DNA of 20,477 bases from Chloroflexaceae bacterium UBA1466 (GTDB lineage Bacteria > Chloroflexota > Chloroflexia > Chloroflexales > Chloroflexaceae): positions 1-20,477 of the forward strand of contig DCSM01000175.1 in NCBI GenBank assembly GCA_002325605.1, written 5' to 3'. The notes below the pieces were generated by a model that had not been told where the DNA came from, ran no database searches, and was given only the letters and a program-made list of their open reading frames with translations. The number at the start of each line of letters is the position of its first letter. Positions within the stretch are counted from its first letter, which is position 1. Made by a program: the position numbers and the translations under genes. This document shows positions 14,746 to 20,477 of this stretch, one piece after another.

Positions 14746-15642
14746 ATGTATCTTCACTTGCAAATAAATGACCAGCGAGTTTGCGTAGAAATGGAGCAAA
14801 CAGCGACAGAGACCTTTACCGCTGGTAGCTACACTTATCATCCACGCCGAATTGCCCTCCAGGTTCGGAAGTTGGCGACCAAAATGTGGGGCATCGCCCT
14901 TGGTCCAGGGGTTTTGGATAAGCGCTTGAACTTTACCACGCTTGATGACCTTCAACCCTGGGCGGCACAAGATGACTTTAGTGGTAGTTTTAGTCCCAGC
15001 GAAGGCGCAATGGTCGTTTTGGGCCGCTGGAATGAAAAGGCCACGGTTGGAATCGCCCTTCACGAATTGGCCCACGAAATTCATTTGCGGAATGGCGGTT
15101 ATGAAGTCAGCGAAGAACTTGTGCGCGAAGTCCTTTCCATCCTTGCGGAACGGGAAGGGGGCTTGGTCCGCGAATTCAGCTACGAACCTTATTTCACCGC
15201 GAGTAACTTGGTTGCACAACTGTATGATATATGGGCCTTTATTAGTCGACCTTTCATTCAGCGCTGGGCCGAAATGGTTGAAATGACAACCAGTGTTGAA
15301 ATCTCGGATTTGATCAATTATTACCTTGACCGTGATGAAAATTTAGGCTTAGAACGCTGGGCCCAACGCCACAGTAGGAATGCCGAGAACCGTAATCTCT
15401 TGTTGAATAAGCTGGCTAATTGCTCTTTGCAATATGGCCTCGATTACCGTCGGCAGATCATTGGAAAATTGGTAGGCTGCCACCCCGAAATATCTTTAGA
15501 TCATTTTATAGATGTTTTTGAAGCCATTTTAACCCTAGATAATCGCTATCCAGAAGATAATTTAGGCGAAATCATAGATTTCTGCTTTGCGCCCTTGCCT
15601 CGTGCCCCTCGTGGAATTCTCGCTGTTGTAGGGGGATTTTAG
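14746..15642 (+). CDS. Putative HExxH zinc metallopeptidase (chlorosome cluster)
   Basis: 298 residues, family not recognised by name. The key feature is ALHELAHEIHLRNGG, with His106, Glu107 and His110 forming the HExxH zinc site of zincins. Glu128 in EELVREVLSILAE lies 18 residues later on a predicted helix and is a good candidate for the third ligand. No signal peptide or membrane segment is seen, so it should be cytoplasmic, where chlorosome proteins mature. The C-terminal half is helical and charged, with many Arg and Asn. Being in the same run as csmA, whose product is trimmed at its C-terminus by an unidentified protease, makes it a candidate for that job (inference). The ATG at 14746 lacks a clear ribosome binding site. 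It could also be a non-proteolytic zinc protein. Confidence 0.7.
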   Translation: MYLHLQINDQRVCVEMEQTATETFTAGSYTYHPRRIALQVRKLATKMWGIALGPGVLDKRLNFTTLDDLQPWAAQDDFSGSFSPSEGAMVVLGRWNEKATVGIALHELAHEIHLRNGGYEVSEELVREVLSILAEREGGLVREFSYEPYFTASNLVAQLYDIWAFISRPFIQRWAEMVEMTTSVEISDLINYYLDRDENLGLERWAQRHSRNAENRNLLLNKLANCSLQYGLDYRRQIIGKLVGCHPEISLDHFIDVFEAILTLDNRYPEDNLGEIIDFCFAPLPRAPRGILAVVGGF

Positions 15643-15702
15643 CGCGAAAGCTCATTTTCTCCTCTAAAACCGCCTACTCTAAAGTAAAAGGGTTGATTCA
15701 CC

Positions 15703-16122
15703 ATGACAAACGAAGAAAACCGCCAAGCCCAACGAAGCCCGATTCCTGAAGTAGCATCTTTCATGGATTTATTGGGGACTTTTGGAAGTTCGCTGCGCGA
15801 AATCAATGCTCAACTTCAAACAACCCTCGCTGAAATGAATTGTCTGCCTTCCAAATGGGTGCAAAATGGCTCATGGGAAATTAATCGCGTCATCGAAGAT
15901 GCTAACTTTGTACCCCAAAACCCAGTACAAGGGTTTGTGAAAGGTGCTTTGCCGCCCCAAGGGTTGCATGAGTTCAATGAGCAATTTCGCACCACTTCGA
16001 CCCAAGTTCTCACGATGTATCGCAATTGTTTCAGCTATTTGGCCTTAATTCCTGGGCAGGTTAAACATTCGATAGAGAAAATGCCATCCGAATTGCCCAT
16101 CCAGCAGGCTCAACAAGACTAA
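15703..16122 (+). CDS. Hypothetical 139-residue protein (chlorosome cluster)
   Basis: No family recognised. The protein begins with a short polar stretch, then a helical segment, FMDLLGTFGSSLREINAQLQTTLAEM. A Trp/Pro-containing middle and a second helical region with aromatic residues (VLTMYRNCFSYLALIPGQVKHSIEKM) follow, and it ends in a polar Gln-rich tail. The pattern of two amphipathic helices, small size and no signal peptide resembles surface-coat proteins such as phasins or chlorosome envelope proteins, though I see no clear alignment with CsmA. The ATG at 15703 has AAAAGGG about 10 bases upstream. It lies 60 bases after the metallopeptidase gene and 24 bases before the lipase-like gene, so it is probably co-transcribed with them. 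Confidence 0.65.
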   Translation: MTNEENRQAQRSPIPEVASFMDLLGTFGSSLREINAQLQTTLAEMNCLPSKWVQNGSWEINRVIEDANFVPQNPVQGFVKGALPPQGLHEFNEQFRTTSTQVLTMYRNCFSYLALIPGQVKHSIEKMPSELPIQQAQQD

Positions 16123-16146
16123 AACGACGCAAAACAAGGTGGGAAA

Positions 16147-16845
16147 GTGGTGAAATCCTCTCAAACTAAGCGGCCTGTAGTAATTATTGGTGGTTGGCTC
16201 TCTGCCTCACGAGATTATCAACAAATGGCGACAGTTTTGGCCCGCCCACCATACAACCGCGTTGTTTATATCACTGATATTAGCCGCCGTGAGTGGGGCG
16301 AAGTGCGTGATCCAGATTTTCGCTTGGTTATAAACATTTTAGCTCGCACGATTGCGGTTGCTCTGGCCGAAACGGGGGCCGAAAAAGTTGATTTGATTGG
16401 CCACAGTTCGGGGGGCCGCGTAGCACGGACTTATCTGGGCGATAAACCTTATTATCAGCAAGTCTACAACGGTTTTCGCTCTGTGGCCAGCCTTACGACT
16501 CTAGGAACTTCTCACGCAACTTGGGAAACTTTTGTCCGAAAATTCGGAGCTTTTGTTGAGCAGACCTATCCTGGAGCCTATTTTCCCCAAATCGCTTATC
16601 GTTCAGTTGCAGGTGATGGGGTCAGAGGGCGGCGTTTGGGCCGCCCAGAAGAAATGTTTGCCTACCACTGCTATGAGCTAATTACGGGCAATGGCAGCGA
16701 TATTGGCGATGGCGTAACACCTACGCGCAGTTGTTACCTGACTGGAGCCGACCAGCTTGTTTTGCCCGGTGTGCGGCATATTCCCCATGCGCCCCAATGG
16801 TATGGAGCGCCCGATGTGATCGGCAAATGGTTTCCCGCCGAGTAA
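16147..16845 (+). CDS. Lipase/esterase-like alpha/beta hydrolase (GHSSG)
   Basis: About 232 residues. VVIIGGWLSASRDY provides the oxyanion region. VDLIGHSSGGRVARTYLG holds the nucleophile elbow GHSSG with Ser near position 87, and the late VRHIPHAPQWYG supplies the probable catalytic His. The motif arrangement matches small cytoplasmic triacylglycerol-lipase-like proteins known from cyanobacteria and plant plastids. It may act on lipids or wax esters of the chlorosome monolayer, or on pigment esters (inference). Two GTG codons at 16147 and 16150 are possible starts; AAGGTGGG at 16135-16142 fits either, slightly better the second. It is the last gene before a new strong promoter. Confidence 0.8.
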   Translation: MVKSSQTKRPVVIIGGWLSASRDYQQMATVLARPPYNRVVYITDISRREWGEVRDPDFRLVINILARTIAVALAETGAEKVDLIGHSSGGRVARTYLGDKPYYQQVYNGFRSVASLTTLGTSHATWETFVRKFGAFVEQTYPGAYFPQIAYRSVAGDGVRGRRLGRPEEMFAYHCYELITGNGSDIGDGVTPTRSCYLTGADQLVLPGVRHIPHAPQWYGAPDVIGKWFPAE

Positions 16846-16861
16846 GAGCCAACTTGCCAAC

Positions 16862-16890
16862 TTGAAAAATTCTGCGGTCTGTATTATAAT
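16862..16890 (+). promoter_or_regulatory. Strong sigma-70-type promoter of bchU-bchK
   Basis: TTGAAA at 16862-16867, a 17-base spacer and a perfect TATAAT at 16885-16890. Predicted start is about 16897, 57 bases before the bchU ATG. This gives the pigment genes and probably the downstream small chlorosome-type genes their own transcription. Confidence 0.75.
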
Positions 16891-16953
16891 ATGACGCAGT
16901 GCGTTCTATGAAAAATTATTGCCTATTTAGCAAAAGGTGCAAGGAACTTCTTT

Positions 16954-17976
16954 ATGGATGATGCCGCGTTGTTGCAGGCGACAGACATCGCCTATGATAT
17001 GGTTTTTAAGAGTATTGTAGACTTTTCGTGTCTCAAGGCCGCCGCCGAATTGGATTTGTTTAATGTTTTAGCCCAGGGCCCCAGCGAGCTTGCTTCCCTG
17101 GCCAAAGCAACTAAAGCCGTTCCGGCGCGGCTAGAGAAATTTCTGATTACCCTGCAACAAGTTGGACTCGTGCAAATTCAAGCTGGCCAATGGTCACTCA
17201 CCCCTTGTGCGAGCCAGTTTTTTGCCCATCCAGAGCAACATTCAAACTTAACGTTAGTTCCCCACATTGATTATCTGGCTAAATTAGCCGAAAGCTTTTA
17301 CTTGCGTTTAGCGGATGTTGTCCGAGGCGAAGTTGACTTTACCAGTTTTGTGCCTCATCCGCCCAAAACCCGTGAAGATAGCATCTTCTACGAGACGCTC
17401 CATCGCAGTAATATCTATTTTCCGCTCAAGCTGCTGCAAGAAAGTGCTAAACTTGAAGGCGTGAAGCATTTGCTCGATGTTGGGGGCGGAATCGGCGATA
17501 TTGCCTCTGGGTTGTGTGAACAACACGCTGATTTGAAAGTCACGCTGATCAATTTGCCCAGTGCCATTGATTTAGTGCGTGAGAATGCCACCGCAAAGGG
17601 TTTTGGCGAGCGAATTACGCCTGTAGCTATTGATATGTACCGCGAACCTTATCCTAACGCAGATGCGCTTCTCTTTAGTCGGATTCTCTATCCAATGAAC
17701 GCCCAGTTCTGTACGATGTTATGCCAAAAGGCTTTTGACGCTTTAGAACCAGGCGGGCGGATTCTGATTTTAGATTTGATCATCAGTGACCCCAAAAAAC
17801 CCAATTATGACTATCTCAGTCATTATATGTGTGCAATTGGAATGAACTTCTCGGTTTTAGAGTTCAAGAGTCACGAAATTTATCCTGATGTGCTACGCAG
17901 CGTTGGTTTCCAAGACGTGCAACTCACCGAAGCCTATGATCACGTTCTCTATCAAGCTGTCAAGCCAGTTTCATAA
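16954..17976 (+). CDS. bchU: Bacteriochlorophyll C-20 methyltransferase BchU
   Basis: 340 residues. BchU transfers a methyl group from S-adenosylmethionine to C-20 of the chlorin ring, the step that separates bacteriochlorophyll c from d. It has the O-methyltransferase-type layout: an N-terminal helical dimerisation part (VFKSIVDFSCLKAAAELDLF), then the SAM-binding DVGGGIGD at residues 175-182. Tyr246 (FSRILY) and His290 (DYLSHY) fall at the same numbers as the active-site Tyr and the chlorin-metal His I recall from the Chlorobaculum tepidum structure. TREDSIFYETLHRSN and the C-terminal YDHVLYQAVKP also match green sulfur BchU. The gene is intact, so bacteriochlorophyll c rather than d is expected. 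The ATG at 16954 has AAGGA upstream. bchK follows after 16 bases. Confidence 0.95.
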   Translation: MDDAALLQATDIAYDMVFKSIVDFSCLKAAAELDLFNVLAQGPSELASLAKATKAVPARLEKFLITLQQVGLVQIQAGQWSLTPCASQFFAHPEQHSNLTLVPHIDYLAKLAESFYLRLADVVRGEVDFTSFVPHPPKTREDSIFYETLHRSNIYFPLKLLQESAKLEGVKHLLDVGGGIGDIASGLCEQHADLKVTLINLPSAIDLVRENATAKGFGERITPVAIDMYREPYPNADALLFSRILYPMNAQFCTMLCQKAFDALEPGGRILILDLIISDPKKPNYDYLSHYMCAIGMNFSVLEFKSHEIYPDVLRSVGFQDVQLTEAYDHVLYQAVKPVS

Positions 17977-17992
17977 TTAGGAAGCAGCAGTC

Positions 17993-18910
17993 TTGACTGA
18001 AATCACGCAGCAAGTTCCATTGAAAAGACGCATTCTCGCCCACATCAAATTGGCTGATCCAATCACTTGGAATGCACCTTTATTGATGTGTATCTGTGGA
18101 GCCTTAGCTTCAGGTAAGTTTGATACCAGCAGTCTATCGCAATGGGGGTGGGTCTTACTTGGCGCATTGATGATCGGGCCCTTGTGTACAGGTTTTAGTC
18201 AGAGCATCAATGACTACTTTGACCGGGATTTAGATGCGATAAATGACCCAAGTCGACCCATTCCTGCGGGTGAAGTTACGCTCTTTGAAGCGCAGATCAA
18301 TTGGATTATCTTAGGCGTTGCAACTCTGTTAGTTTCATTGATCTTTGCCAAGCTGCTGATTGTTGTTTTGGCTATTCTGGGCTTGATTCTGTCCGCTGCT
18401 TACAGTGTACCGCCGATCAAACTCAAAAAACACTATTGGCTTGGGCCACCTTCCGTAGGATTGGGTTACGTCGTTTTCAGTTGGTGTGTTGGGCACTTGA
18501 TTCTCACGAGTTTAACCTGGCAGAGTTTGCTGGTTGCAACCGTCAATGGGGGGATTGCGGTGGGTTTGCTCTTTCTCAATGATATTAAAAGCGTCGAGGG
18601 AGACCGCAAACTTGGGCTTAAATCGCTTCCTGTTGAACTCGGTATTCACCGAACCCTCCTAATCTCTTATGCGGTGATCAATCTCTCCCTCGTGGCTTTG
18701 TTGTTAGTAGCTCTCTTCTGGGGAAATCTTTGGGTCACGGGAGTGGTTTTCTTAGCTTTGCTTGTCCAGGCTTTCACCCAAGTAAAACTCTATCAAAGCC
18801 CAACGCATCACAGCTTTAAGCACTATATCTTATCAAACAATGCCTTTGTGATTGTTGTTCAATTCATTTCAGCATTTGTTGTCGGTGGCTACTTTAATCA
18901 AGTCAAATGA
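17993..18910 (+). CDS. bchK: Bacteriochlorophyll c synthase BchK (UbiA-type prenyltransferase)
   Basis: 305 residues with about eight or nine membrane helices. BchK esterifies bacteriochlorophyllide c with its isoprenoid (or other long-chain) alcohol, the last step of antenna pigment synthesis. The first Asp-rich motif, NDYFDRDLDAINDPSRPIPAG, is at about residues 73-93. The second, NDIKSVEGDRKLGLKSLPVELG, starts near 197. Both are typical of chlorophyll synthases of the UbiA superfamily. The pairing with bchU and csm genes favours BchK over the bacteriochlorophyll a synthase BchG, which is the main alternative. The start is a TTG at 17993 with AGGAAG about 10 bases upstream; no ATG is available before the conserved KRRILAHIKLADPITW region. 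The TTG and tight spacing suggest translation is coupled to bchU. Confidence 0.9.
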   Translation: MTEITQQVPLKRRILAHIKLADPITWNAPLLMCICGALASGKFDTSSLSQWGWVLLGALMIGPLCTGFSQSINDYFDRDLDAINDPSRPIPAGEVTLFEAQINWIILGVATLLVSLIFAKLLIVVLAILGLILSAAYSVPPIKLKKHYWLGPPSVGLGYVVFSWCVGHLILTSLTWQSLLVATVNGGIAVGLLFLNDIKSVEGDRKLGLKSLPVELGIHRTLLISYAVINLSLVALLLVALFWGNLWVTGVVFLALLVQAFTQVKLYQSPTHHSFKHYILSNNAFVIVVQFISAFVVGGYFNQVK

Positions 18911-18933
18911 GTAGACACTAAGAAGGGTTCACA

Positions 18934-19293
18934 ATGGAAACAGGGCCAGAGATAAAGATCATTTTGGAAGACGAAGGTGAGGTACGGGTCCGTAACGTGC
19001 GCCCAGTTCAGAACGAAAGTCTCTTGGGGAAAGTCACGCAACTGGGAACCGGGGCCGTCGAGTTTGGGCTTTCCCTGGTGACAATGCCCTTAAACCTCTT
19101 ACCCGCAGAGTCTCGGCAGCACTTGCGAAACGCGGCCCGCGAGCTTCTCTATGCGGTAACGAGTTTGCCCGGTAGTTTGGCCGATGCGGCAACCGAGGCC
19201 GTGAAGGACTGGGCTAGTGAAACTGGCGTTGCTTCTGAAGCAACCGGAAGCCCAGTACAAAAAGTTTCTTCGCCCCCAAGCAGCCTAAAATAA
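18934..19293 (+). CDS. Small chlorosome-type envelope protein, paralog A
   Basis: 119 residues. After a charged N-terminus (METGPEIKIILEDEGEVRVR) comes an amphipathic helical region and the core MPLNLLPAESRQHLRNAAREL shared with the next gene. No signal peptide or membrane helix is present, and the C-terminus is Ser/Pro-rich. Together with paralogs B and C it forms a tandem family directly after bchU-bchK. Chloroflexus chlorosomes carry small proteins beside CsmA (CsmM, CsmN and relatives), and these genes are candidates for that group, but I cannot align them from memory and give no symbol. AAGAAGGG lies just before the ATG at 18934, 23 bases after the bchK stop, so it is in the bchU-bchK operon. 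Confidence 0.75.
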   Translation: METGPEIKIILEDEGEVRVRNVRPVQNESLLGKVTQLGTGAVEFGLSLVTMPLNLLPAESRQHLRNAARELLYAVTSLPGSLADAATEAVKDWASETGVASEATGSPVQKVSSPPSSLK

Positions 19294-19377
19294 GCTGCGG
19301 GTTCCCTATATTCGGCGGTTAATCCATCATCAGTTCGTTCTAGGTAGGTAGAATTTTCCTTTAGGAGGTAGTTGGTT

Positions 19378-19650
19378 ATGGCAGACACAAACGTCCCCAT
19401 TTCACAGGGTCTTGAGACCCTTATCAGCACGGCAGTCGGAGTTGCTTCAAACGTTGCCCAATTGGCAATCAAGATCGGATCCACCCCATTGGCTTTGTTG
19501 CCCGCCGAATCTCGCCAAAGTGTCCGCAATGCGGCTGGCGACATCATTACCGCCGTTGACAGCATTCAGAGCAATGTTTCCAAGACCTTGAGCGGCACGC
19601 TCCAGGATTTGGCCACCACGGCTCGCACCGAATGCTGCGAAAAGAAGTAA
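19378..19650 (+). CDS. Small chlorosome-type envelope protein, paralog B
   Basis: 90 residues. Helical and amphipathic throughout (LETLISTAVGVASNVAQLAIKIG), with the core TPLALLPAESRQSVRNAAGDI almost identical to paralog A, then Ser/Thr-rich turns and a C-terminal ECCEKK with two adjacent cysteines. The strong AGGAGGT ribosome binding site (19363-19369) and the perfect hairpin after the stop resemble the csmA gene and predict an abundant protein. The ATG at 19378 is chosen over the in-frame TTG at 19372, which is too close to the ribosome binding site. It is probably a chlorosome surface or baseplate-associated protein of the CsmM/N type (inference); a phasin-like coat protein is the other reading. 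Confidence 0.75.
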   Translation: MADTNVPISQGLETLISTAVGVASNVAQLAIKIGSTPLALLPAESRQSVRNAAGDIITAVDSIQSNVSKTLSGTLQDLATTARTECCEKK

Positions 19651-19664
19651 CTGACCTTGGGTAC

Positions 19665-19694
19665 GGCGACCACCCGCTAACGCGGGTGGTCGCC
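19665..19694 (+). terminator. Perfect 13-bp hairpin after paralog B
   Basis: GGCGACCACCCGC (19665-19677) and GCGGGTGGTCGCC (19682-19694) pair perfectly around the tetraloop TAAC. The following TTGCCCCTTTGTTTG is only loosely T-rich, so termination may be partial. It begins 14 bases after the stop of paralog B and would also protect the 3' end of that message. Confidence 0.7.
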
Positions 19695-19764
19695 TTGCCC
19701 CTTTGTTTGCCCAAAGAAATGGATTAGCTGGGATTCGAGCGAGGTTTTCTTGCCGAACTGCAAT

Positions 19765-20115
19765 ATGAGTGATCCAACAAAAGCAAAGCCTTCTGAAGCA
19801 CTATTGCCCAAAATGTTCGAGAATCAAGCTCGAATGGTGGGCGATGTGACTCGCCAAGGCTTGGACATCTTGACGCTTCCGCTCAACCTTTTTCCGCAGA
19901 CCTTTCGCAAGCACTTGCGTCAGGCCCTAAGCGAAGCTGCGTTGGCTTTGTTAGTTATCCCCAAAGAGATGACTAAATCAACGCAAAATGCCCTCGACCA
20001 AGTTTTTCAAGACAACAAAGCTTTTGAGCCAACCCCCATGCCCCGTGCTGATTTGCTGCTCAAAAGTGCCCGTTCACTTGCTGAACAAGTGGCACACAGC
20101 ATCCAAAAGCGCTGA
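19765..20115 (+). CDS. Small chlorosome-type envelope protein, paralog C
   Basis: About 116 residues. A divergent member of the same family: LPLNLFPQTFRKHLRQALSEA replaces the PLNLLPAESRQHLRNAARE of paralog A, flanked by amphipathic helices and a polar C-terminus. It has no signal peptide. Two starts are possible: the ATG at 19765, which has no ribosome binding site, and an in-frame TTG at 19750 preceded by GAGG five bases upstream, which would add five residues. I give the ATG but the TTG is quite possible. It lies beyond the hairpin at 19665-19694 and before a clear terminator at 20153-20197, so it closes the chlorosome run. Role inferred from its two neighbours. Confidence 0.7.
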   Translation: MSDPTKAKPSEALLPKMFENQARMVGDVTRQGLDILTLPLNLFPQTFRKHLRQALSEAALALLVIPKEMTKSTQNALDQVFQDNKAFEPTPMPRADLLLKSARSLAEQVAHSIQKR

Positions 20116-20152
20116 ATGCGCTGGCTTCGTGAACGGCTCAAAAACGTAACAG

Positions 20153-20197
20153 CCCGCCCCTAAGGATGCCTTTGAAGGCAAAGAGAGGCGGGTTTTT
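20153..20197 (+). terminator. Intrinsic terminator ending the chlorosome gene run
   Basis: Outer stem CCCGCC (20153-20158) with GGCGGG (20187-20192), inner stem TGCCTT/AAGGCA around a TG turn, and TTTTT directly after the 3' arm. It lies 38 bases after paralog C and before the promoter of the next gene. Confidence 0.75.
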
Positions 20198-20220
20198 GGT
20201 GTCTGGCCTACCCTTGTATA

Positions 20221-20250
20221 TTGGACAGATAAGCGCTATGGTGCTATAAT
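20221..20250 (+). promoter_or_regulatory. Sigma-70-type promoter of the last partial gene
   Basis: TTGGAC at 20221-20226 and a perfect TATAAT at 20245-20250 with an 18-base spacer and TGC before the -10. Predicted start is about 20257, 66 bases before the GTG at 20323. Confidence 0.7.
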
Positions 20251-20322
20251 CTCTAAAATAAGAAGAAACTATGCTAAGTGTGTCTTCTTTAGGAATCCCT
20301 TGTTTGTTAAGGAGACAATCCA

Positions 20323-20477
20323 GTGAATAATGATTTGCTACCAGAGCAATCCTATTCTATTGCACATCATTCGGCAAGCTCTGCTGATTCGAAGCCTTCC
20401 TCACAGCTTGAAACTACTGAAACTCCACAGCTTCTGCCCCCAGAATCAATCAGACCACTCAAAATTCTATTTATCAC
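20323..20477 (+). CDS. N-terminal part of an unidentified protein (partial)
   Basis: The frame runs from the GTG at 20323 to the right edge, 51 residues. AAGGAG at 20309-20314 is well placed for this start, and a good promoter lies upstream. The first 40 residues are polar and rich in Ser, Gln, Thr, Pro and His. The last visible residues, RPLKILFI, look like the first beta strand of a nucleotide- or cobalamin-binding Rossmann-type fold, as in glycosyltransferases or B12-binding radical SAM enzymes. Too little is visible to choose. Confidence 0.55.
   Translation, partial: MNNDLLPEQSYSIAHHSASSADSKPSSQLETTETPQLLPPESIRPLKILFI

Noticed and set aside
14608..15219. 203-residue open frame on the minus strand opposite the HExxH gene
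   Set aside because: It is antisense to two well-supported genes (alpha/beta hydrolase end and HExxH protein), and the plus-strand frames carry the conserved motifs.
17993..18910. BchG (bacteriochlorophyll a synthase) or UbiA for the prenyltransferase
   Set aside because: Its linkage to bchU and the csm-type genes favours BchK. A phylogeny would settle it.
1..20477. CRISPR arrays, tRNA or rRNA genes, insertion sequences
   Set aside because: No regularly spaced repeats, no cloverleaf or rRNA-like stretches and no transposase-like protein were seen on either strand.

Overview
The window comes from a chlorosome-bearing green phototroph of the phylum Chloroflexota. The anchor is a clear csmA gene (9138-9380), whose product matches the Chloroflexus-type chlorosome baseplate protein. 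It is followed on the same strand by bchU (C-20 methyltransferase) and bchK (bacteriochlorophyll c synthase), so the main antenna pigment is expected to be bacteriochlorophyll c. No reaction-centre, fmoA or csmB-type gene lies in the window, so it cannot say whether the host is a type II (Chloroflexales) or type I (Ca. Chlorohelix-like) phototroph. The DNA looks moderate in G+C, lower than I associate with Chloroflexus.

Layout, left to right. (1) 1-383: the 3' end of a Pro/Ser/Thr-rich protein gene on the plus strand. (2) 396-6263, all minus strand: a CorA-type Mg2+ channel gene and a complete high-affinity phosphate transporter operon, pstS-pstC-pstA-pstB-pstB, with two tandem pstB genes, an intercistronic hairpin after pstS, a strong intrinsic terminator and a candidate Pho box upstream. 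phoU is absent from the window. (3) 6485-6988, minus strand: a solitary cyclic-nucleotide-binding domain protein with no DNA-binding domain. (4) 7443-20115, all plus strand: a run of 13 genes that I read as a chlorosome / bacteriochlorophyll c supercluster. (5) 20323-end: the start of another plus-strand gene with its own promoter.

The plus-strand run is ordered: Get3/ArsA-like ATPase 1, csmA, two paralogous proteins with a PH-like domain and long disordered tails, Get3/ArsA-like ATPase 2, alpha/beta hydrolase, HExxH zinc-protease-like protein, a 139-residue orphan, a GHSSG lipase-like protein, bchU, bchK, and three tandem small amphipathic paralogs sharing an LLPAESRQ-type core. Only csmA, bchU and bchK have assigned functions. 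The others look like an undercharacterised chlorosome-biogenesis module. My reading, which is inference, is that the ATPases chaperone or target hydrophobic envelope proteins, the small paralogs coat the chlorosome surface, the PH-like proteins act at the membrane/chlorosome interface, and the HExxH protein is a candidate for the unknown protease that trims the CsmA C-terminus.

Regulatory signals are fairly clear: several sigma-70-like promoters with a recurrent TGC-TATAAT-like extended -10, large hairpins directly after csmA and after the second small paralog, and a promoter-to-terminator-like unit upstream of csmA that may be a small RNA or attenuated leader. No tRNA, rRNA, CRISPR array or mobile element was seen.
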